DNA of 10,808 nt, from contig JAJYXA010000475.1 in assembly GCA_021791235.1 (NCBI GenBank), forward strand, positions 1 through 10,808. Direction: 5' to 3'. Below, in pieces: positions 6,740-10,808 of the stretch. The notes below the pieces were generated by a model. That model was given only the letters and a program-made list of their open reading frames with translations. It was not told where the DNA came from and searched no databases. The position numbers and the translations under genes were made by a program. Each line of letters begins with the position of its first letter. Positions within the stretch are counted from its first letter, which is position 1. Origin of the DNA: Pseudomonadota bacterium. GTDB lineage: Bacteria; Pseudomonadota; Gammaproteobacteria; Burkholderiales; Thiobacillaceae.

Positions 6740-8398
6740 TTAGCGGCTGTAGTTCTCGGCCAGCTTGGTGATGTATTCGTCGACGAAGATGTGCATGTCC
6801 GCCGAAATCGTCTTGATGCGCGAGCCGAGGTAGTTGTAGCCGAACAGCGCGGGAATCGCGACCGCCAGGCCCGCCACCGTGGCCACCAGCGCGGCGGCGA
6901 TGCCGGGAGCGATGGCGTTGACGTTGACGTCGCCGGAGGCGGCGATCGCCGCGAAGGTGATCATCACGCCGACCACGGTGCCGAGCAGGCCGAGGAAAGG
7001 CCCGCCGGAAATCGCGATGGTCAGGAGCACCATCAGCCGGTTGAGCTTGTGGTTCTCCTTCACCAGGCCGGCGTCCAGGCTGGCACGGATGGCGTCGAGC
7101 GACTGCGGCGACAGCGTCTGCGCGCCGTGGCTGGCATCGGTATCCTTGAAACGGCGGCCCAGTTCGACCGCGCCGATGTGATAGATGCGGTAGAGCGGGG
7201 AATGGCGGAACTCGTCGGCCAGTCCCCTGGCCTTGTCGATCATCGCCAGATCGGTCGACAGCTCGCGGAATTTCTCCATGAAGCGGCTGTTCGACTTGTC
7301 GACGCGGTTGACGTAGCCCGCCTTGTCGATCATCACCCACGCCGCCACCACCAGCATCACCGCCAGGACGCCGATGACGACCCAGCCGTCCAGCGTCACC
7401 GATTGCAGGATCACCCCGAAGTACGAAGCCGATTCGCCGCCTTCGCCGGCCTCGTCCTCGCCCAGCATCACCAGCGTGCCGTCCGGCCCCTGCGCCGCCT
7501 GCACCGCGATCCACGCGGCGTCGCGCACCTGGCCGGCGAGCTGCACCTCGTCGAGCTCGCCGTGGTAGCCGGCGCCCACGGTCATGGCACCTTCCGGCAG
7601 CGCGGCGCCCGGCGCCTCGCCCGCCAGCTTGCCGTCGACGTAGACCTTGAGCGTGCCGTCGACCGTGATCGCCAGGTGATGCCACTTGCCCGCCGTGAGC
7701 GGCGCGCCGGCGGCGACGCTCGCCCCGCCCGCCTGCACGGTCACCGTGCCGCCCGCCAGCACAGCGCTCAATCCGCCCGCCTGCAGCAATTCGCCGTCGA
7801 GCGCGGCCGGCTTCAGCCACATCGCCACGCTCATCCCGCCGACCGCGTTGATCGCCGGCAGCGTCAGGCTTTGCGACCCATTGAACCTGGCGCCGCCGTT
7901 GGCAAACGACGCCGCCGCGCGTTCGCCGCCGAAGGCCGTCGCGTCGAGCCCGTTCGGCCCGCTGTCGGCCGGGTTGCCGCCCGCCTCGTTGAAATGGAAT
8001 ACCGCGCTGGCGGCGTCATAGCTGCCCTTGGGATCGGACGCGGGCGCCGCCTCGGGATTGGCGAAATACAGCCAGGCCTCGGTCTGCGCGGCCAGCTTGG
8101 GCACTTTCACCCACACCAGCGCCAACTGGTTGATGCCGTCCCATTTCTCGATGTGGAACTTGAGTTCGGTGGCGTCGTCCCCCGCCACCACGCGCAAATC
8201 GCTGCCGTTTTCGTTGGCCGAGAGGAAATCGAAATTGCCGGTGTGCAGGCGGATCAGCACCGGCGCATCGGCGACCTCGCCCGCCGGATTGGTCAGCGTG
8301 ATTTTCTTGCGCATGGCCCAGTCCTCGTTCCACCAGGCATGGCTGGCCGCGGAAAACAGGGAGAGCAGCAGGGTAATCGCAACAGCAAGGGCGCGCAT
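6740..8398 (-). CDS. exbB: ExbB/TolQ/MotA proton channel fused to periplasmic DUF2341 and LamG-like domains
   Basis: 552 residues, more than twice the usual ExbB length of about 240. Order: signal peptide 1-21 (MRALAVAITLLLSLFSAASHA); DUF2341-type beta domain about 22-118 (WWNEDWAMRKKITLTN); LamG/concanavalin-like domain about 125-305 (W239HHLAITVDGTLKVYVDGKL, then GELDEVQLAG); transmembrane helix 1 about 338-357; cytoplasmic part; helix 2 with GPFLGLLGTVVGVMITF (466-482); helix 3 with PGIAAALVATVAGLAVAIPA (498-517). The last two helices are the MotA/TolQ/ExbB domain, which makes the proton channel with ExbD. The extra-cytoplasmic half looks like a glycan- or protein-binding sensor. Such fusions occur in other proteobacteria. 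The helix-3 Glu of E. coli ExbB (GIAEAL, Glu176) is Ala here. ATG at 8398; no strong ribosome site. First gene of the operon. Confidence 0.94.
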   Translation of the reverse strand: MRALAVAITLLLSLFSAASHAWWNEDWAMRKKITLTNPAGEVADAPVLIRLHTGNFDFLSANENGSDLRVVAGDDATELKFHIEKWDGINQLALVWVKVPKLAAQTEAWLYFANPEAAPASDPKGSYDAASAVFHFNEAGGNPADSGPNGLDATAFGGERAAASFANGGARFNGSQSLTLPAINAVGGMSVAMWLKPAALDGELLQAGGLSAVLAGGTVTVQAGGASVAAGAPLTAGKWHHLAITVDGTLKVYVDGKLAGEAPGAALPEGAMTVGAGYHGELDEVQLAGQVRDAAWIAVQAAQGPDGTLVMLGEDEAGEGGESASYFGVILQSVTLDGWVVIGVLAVMLVVAAWVMIDKAGYVNRVDKSNSRFMEKFRELSTDLAMIDKARGLADEFRHSPLYRIYHIGAVELGRRFKDTDASHGAQTLSPQSLDAIRASLDAGLVKENHKLNRLMVLLTIAISGGPFLGLLGTVVGVMITFAAIAASGDVNVNAIAPGIAAALVATVAGLAVAIPALFGYNYLGSRIKTISADMHIFVDEYITKLAENYSR

Positions 8399-8425
8399 GG
8401 GTGTTCAACCGGGATACATCAAACG

Positions 8426-8438
8426 CCGGATTATCCGG
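8426..8438 (-). promoter_or_regulatory. Candidate operon promoter -10 within a short palindrome
   Basis: On the minus strand CCGGATAATCCGG is a 13-base perfect palindrome around a central A. It contains GATAAT (8435-8430), one mismatch from the -10 consensus, 31 bases before the exbB ATG. Only a poor -35 (TTTACG, 19-base spacer) is seen. If real, the palindrome would be placed for a repressor. Confidence 0.28.
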
Positions 8439-8460
8439 AGCAGTGATGACAGTACGTAAA

Positions 8461-8492
8461 CACCGATATGGCCCGAACGGGCCATATCGGTG
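8461..8492. repeat. 32-base palindrome upstream of exbB; contains copy 2 of the 18-bp motif
   Basis: CACCGATATGGCCCG (8461-8475) and CGGGCCATATCGGTG (8478-8492) form a perfect 15-bp stem around AA. The centre, ATGGCCCGAACGGGCCAT (8468-8485), recurs with two or three changes at 2112-2129 and 10678-10695. On the minus strand it is followed by TTTACG, too short for a convincing terminator. It lies in the 200-base gap between the nucleotidase 3' end and the exbB operon, where it could be a last terminator, an operator or a REP-like element. Confidence 0.75.
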
Positions 8493-8539
8493 CCATGCGC
8501 AGTCACAACAAACAATCCGCCTGCGCAACTTGTACACGC

Positions 8540-8562
8540 AAAAAAGCGGCCCGAAAGCTGCT
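8540..8562 (-). terminator. Intrinsic terminator downstream of the nucleotidase gene
   Basis: Minus strand: AGCAGC (8562-8557) pairs with GCCGCT (8550-8545), 5 of 6 positions, across a 6-base loop, and T residues follow to 8540 (six in all, counting the last stem base). It lies about 40 bases after the nucleotidase stop. A second small hairpin lies between the two. Confidence 0.65.
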
Positions 8563-8578
8563 CGCCTGTCCAGAATAA

Positions 8579-8592
8579 AGAAGGCCCCTTCT
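8579..8592 (-). terminator. Weak terminator-like hairpin just after the nucleotidase stop
   Basis: Minus strand AGAAGG / CCTTCT with GG between (effectively a 5-bp stem and 4-base loop) followed by TTATTCT. It begins six bases past the stop codon. Short stem and interrupted T-tract make it weaker than the hairpin at 8540-8562; the two may act in tandem. Confidence 0.4.
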
Positions 8593-8598
8593 ACCGCT

Positions 8599-10572
8599 TC
8601 AAGGCGCCGGGCAGGCAGCAAGCCGGACAATGCGGTCCTGCGCGCCGGGCACGACCGGATTGTGCGCCGTGAAGTACTGCTGCATCGCGTCGAGGTCGAG
8701 GGGGCCGCCCAGTTGGGCAGTGCCCTGGTTGAACACCGTGAAATTGTCGCCGCCCGAGGCCAGGAAGGAGTTCATGGTCACGCGGTAGCTGGCGAGTTTG
8801 TCGATCGCCACGCCATTGAGCTTGACGCTGCCGTCGCAGACGTATTGGCCGCCTTTTTGTGCCGCGAAGCTGGCGGGCGCGGTGTCGAACGTGTGCTGGT
8901 AGCTGAAGCCATCCGACACCTGCAGGATGCGTGCGAAAGGCTGCAGCGCGCCCCACTGTTGCTCCAGCAGGTCATAAATCTGCTGGCCGGTGAAGGTCTT
9001 GGTCACCAGGGAATTGCCAAAAGGCTGCACGCTGAAAGCCTCGCCGTAGGTCACCACGCCGTCGCCCTCCAGCGCTGCGCTGCTCGGGTATGTGAAGTCG
9101 CCCCGGATGCCGCCCGGGTTCATCACGGCGATCACCGCGCCCCCCGGTTCGGGGGCGGCGGTGGCTTCCAGCTGCGCATCGGCGATCACATCGCCCAGCG
9201 CGGACTCGCCCGCGGCATTGGTGCTGCGAGTGACGGCGGCCGTGATGCTGCCCAGGGGCGTGTTGGCGAGCGGCGCGGCCAAGGCATTGTAGTTGTTCGC
9301 CAGCGCGGTCAGCGCGGCCACCGGGGTGACGGCCGTGTTGCTGCGATCCACCACCACATTGTCGACGGCAATGCCGGCCACGTCGCGCGTTTCTGTATCG
9401 ATGACCAGATCGATCTCGGTGACGGTCCGTCCCTGCGCGTTGGTGCTGGTCACCGGGATATTGCGGCCCGCCCTGTTGGGCAGGCTGCACAGATAGGCCT
9501 GGTGCGTATGGCCGCTGACGACCAGGTCCACCGCGTCATCCAGGCGCCGGACGATGTCGAGAATCGCGCCGGAAACGTTGCTGCAGTCGTTGATGACCGC
9601 GCCGGTGGTATCCCGGCCGCCTTCGTGAACCAGCACCACGACGGTTTCCACGCCCTGCGCTTTCAGCTCGGGGACCAGCGCATTGACCGTGTCGGCCTCA
9701 TCGTGGAAATCCAGCGTGGCAATGCCGCTGGGGGTGACGATGCTGGGCGTGGCTTCCAGCGTCATGCCGACGAAGGCCACCTTGTTGCCCTGGAAGTTCC
9801 TGATCGCATACGCCGGGAACAGGGTCTTGCCGTCGGCCTTTTCGGTGACGTTGGCCGCCAGGAACTTGAACCGGGCGCCCTCGAACGGGACAGGCGTTCC
9901 CACGACATCGCCCTGGCAGGAGTTGGGGTCGGTGGGGTGGCAGCCGCCGTTCTGCATGCGCAGCAGCTCGTCGCGCCCCTCGTCGAATTCGTGGTTGCCC
10001 ACGGCATTGAAGTCCAGGCCCAGGATATTCATGCCTTCGATCGTGGGCTCGTCGTGGAACAGGGCCGAGACCAGCGGCGTCGCGCCGATCAGGTCGCCGG
10101 CGGACACCGCCACGCTGTTGGGCGACTTGGCGCGGATGGCATTCACGTAAGCCGCCAGGGCATCGATGCCGCCCACCGGCTTGCCGGCAAAATTCCCCGG
10201 GCTGAACAACTGGCCGTGGAAATCGTTGATGGCGGCAATCTTGACCAGCAAGGTGTCACCCACATCGGACCGGGCCGCGGCGCTCACGATCCGGCTCCGT
10301 TCCGTGTTGCTGATGGCTTTCGCCTTCAGCCAGTCCCGCGTCAGTCCGGACACCGCGCTCACAAACGCGCCATGATTGCCCCAGTTGGCGCCCTCGGCGG
10401 CAGCGTCGACGATGAGATCGTTCATGCACACCCCGCCGACCTCCTGATTGGGCACCGTGGAATCCACCGTGCCGGCAAAAACGCTGGGGCGGGTATCCAG
10501 ACAGGCCGCCTGGACTTGCACGGAAAGCGACAACAGCACGCCGACAGCGAGGGGGTGGGCCAGATGCTTCAT
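8599..10572 (-). CDS. Exported 5'-nucleotidase / metallophosphatase
   Basis: 657 residues, of UshA/CD73-type architecture. Signal peptide 1-22 (MKHLAHPLAVGVLLSLSVQV, then QA). An extra N-terminal module, about 23-105, includes VGGVCMNDLIVDAA and NHGAFVSAVSGLT and is not part of the core enzyme. The metallophosphatase domain, about 108-370, has all metal ligands: D117 and H119 (AINDFHGQL), D160 (SAGDLIG), N193-H194 (VGNHEFDEG), H316 (VLVHEGG), H355 and H357 (VSGHTHQ). The 5'-nucleotidase C-terminal domain, about 435-620, has NPGGIRGDF (485-493) and YRVTMNSFLASGGDNF (596-611). It should release phosphate from periplasmic or extracellular nucleotides; the exact substrate is open. ATG at 10572 has GGAG six bases upstream; the longer open frame lacks a signal peptide start. 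A terminator-like hairpin precedes it and its own terminators follow. Confidence 0.93.
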   Translation of the reverse strand: MKHLAHPLAVGVLLSLSVQVQAACLDTRPSVFAGTVDSTVPNQEVGGVCMNDLIVDAAAEGANWGNHGAFVSAVSGLTRDWLKAKAISNTERSRIVSAAARSDVGDTLLVKIAAINDFHGQLFSPGNFAGKPVGGIDALAAYVNAIRAKSPNSVAVSAGDLIGATPLVSALFHDEPTIEGMNILGLDFNAVGNHEFDEGRDELLRMQNGGCHPTDPNSCQGDVVGTPVPFEGARFKFLAANVTEKADGKTLFPAYAIRNFQGNKVAFVGMTLEATPSIVTPSGIATLDFHDEADTVNALVPELKAQGVETVVVLVHEGGRDTTGAVINDCSNVSGAILDIVRRLDDAVDLVVSGHTHQAYLCSLPNRAGRNIPVTSTNAQGRTVTEIDLVIDTETRDVAGIAVDNVVVDRSNTAVTPVAALTALANNYNALAAPLANTPLGSITAAVTRSTNAAGESALGDVIADAQLEATAAPEPGGAVIAVMNPGGIRGDFTYPSSAALEGDGVVTYGEAFSVQPFGNSLVTKTFTGQQIYDLLEQQWGALQPFARILQVSDGFSYQHTFDTAPASFAAQKGGQYVCDGSVKLNGVAIDKLASYRVTMNSFLASGGDNFTVFNQGTAQLGGPLDLDAMQQYFTAHNPVVPGAQDRIVRLAACPAP

Positions 10573-10594
10573 GTTTTTCTCCAACGGAAACGGG

Positions 10595-10615
10595 AAAAAA
10601 TGCGAGGGACTCGCA
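10595..10615 (-). terminator. Terminator-like hairpin in the nucleotidase leader (possible attenuator)
   Basis: Minus strand TGCGAG (10615-10610 side) and CTCGCA (10606-10601 side) make a perfect 6-bp stem with a 3-base loop, followed directly by six T (10600-10595). The nucleotidase ATG is only 22 bases further on and its GGAG lies between. No promoter fits in that space, so the transcript of the nucleotidase must pass through this hairpin. Confidence 0.7.
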
Positions 10616-10677
10616 CGGTTCAGCCACCACTCTGAAGAAAGAAGGTTACAAAACACCCATCCAGAAAAACGCAGGAA

Positions 10678-10695
10678 ATGAGCCGTTCGGGCCAT
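10678..10695. repeat. Copy 3 of the 18-bp GGCCCG/CGGGCC motif, upstream of the nucleotidase
   Basis: ATGAGCCGTTCGGGCCAT. On the minus strand the stretch ATATGGCCCGAACGG is identical over 15 bases to part of the palindrome at 8461-8492. It lies within the 3' exon of the group II intron, 19 bases past the predicted splice site. Confidence 0.55.
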
Positions 10696-10713
10696 ATGCA
10701 TCACCCACCGCAC

Positions 10714-10808
10714 ATCGGGATAGGGGACGGTCAATCCTGACCGCACCCCTCCCACACCACCCGGCATGCGGGTCCGCACCGGGCGGTTCGAGAAGTTGAG
10801 GTCATGAG
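10714..10808 (-). mobile_element. 3' end of a group II intron (domains V and VI), running off the right edge
   Basis: On the minus strand, domain V is at 10787-10756: lower stem ACCGCCCGG / CCGGGTGGT (9 bp with one G-U), a 2-base bulge on the 3' side, upper stem TGCG / CGCA and a 4-base loop. The G-U pair lies inside a CGC triad, which some group II introns have in place of AGC. Domain VI follows at 10753-10714: GGG and GGGG pair with CCCC and CCC around a CGGTCA / TGACCG hairpin, leaving an unpaired A at 10721, seven bases before the end, as expected for the branch point. The RNA then ends CCCGAT, giving the usual A-pyrimidine 3' end at 10714. The reverse transcriptase gene, if present, lies beyond the window. 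Recognition is from structure and remembered consensus. Confidence 0.75.

Noticed and set aside
6710..8446. Long open frames on the plus strand opposite exbB, the nucleotidase, the porin and the coiled-coil gene
   Set aside because: They are antisense shadows produced by GC-rich codon bias: no family motifs, low-complexity R/H/Q/D-rich translations, and recognised genes fill the opposite strand.
8439..8449. CTGTCAT upstream of exbB as a Pho box
   Set aside because: Only one 7-base half-site; the required second repeat at 11-base spacing is not there.
10573..10779. Longer nucleotidase start up to 10779
   Set aside because: The extension would run through the group II intron end and a terminator, and the ATG at 10572 has both a good ribosome site and a signal peptide.

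Overview
The window is high-GC DNA from a proteobacterium, most likely a betaproteobacterium. That placement is an inference from codon usage, from the gene families present and from the style of the intergenic repeats; no taxonomic marker gene lies here. Eight complete genes and one partial gene can be supported. There is no tRNA, rRNA, CRISPR array or transposase gene.

Layout: (1) Positions 1-169, minus strand, hold the N-terminus of a gene that leaves the window on the left. (2) Positions 272-2029, plus strand, hold recJ, a single-strand DNA exonuclease. (3) Positions 2146-8398, minus strand, hold a six-gene unit read right to left: an ExbB proton channel fused to periplasmic DUF2341 and LamG-like domains, ExbD, a TonB-family protein, a Porin_5-type outer-membrane porin, an exported ankyrin-repeat protein and an exported coiled-coil protein. 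A strong intrinsic terminator that lies inside the last codons of recJ closes this unit. (4) Positions 8599-10572, minus strand, hold an exported 5'-nucleotidase/metallophosphatase with tandem terminator-like hairpins behind it and a terminator-like hairpin in its own leader. (5) From 10714 to the right edge, minus strand, lie domains V and VI, the 3' end, of a group II intron.

The six-gene unit is the most interesting part. It carries all three inner-membrane parts of a Ton-type energy-transducing system. It has no plug-bearing TonB-dependent receptor; instead it carries a porin with a periplasmic coiled-coil N-terminus and two further exported proteins that look like interaction scaffolds. 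Spacing is tight from exbD to tonB (5 nt), from tonB to the porin (19 nt) and from the ankyrin gene to the coiled-coil gene (ATGA overlap). This suggests one machine that powers or gates the outer-membrane porin.

The intergenic spaces are rich in small repeats. A nested pair of inverted repeats separates exbB from exbD. A REP-like pair sits in front of the ankyrin gene. An 18-bp GGCCCG(AA/TT)CGGGCC-type palindrome occurs three times, each time between genes.
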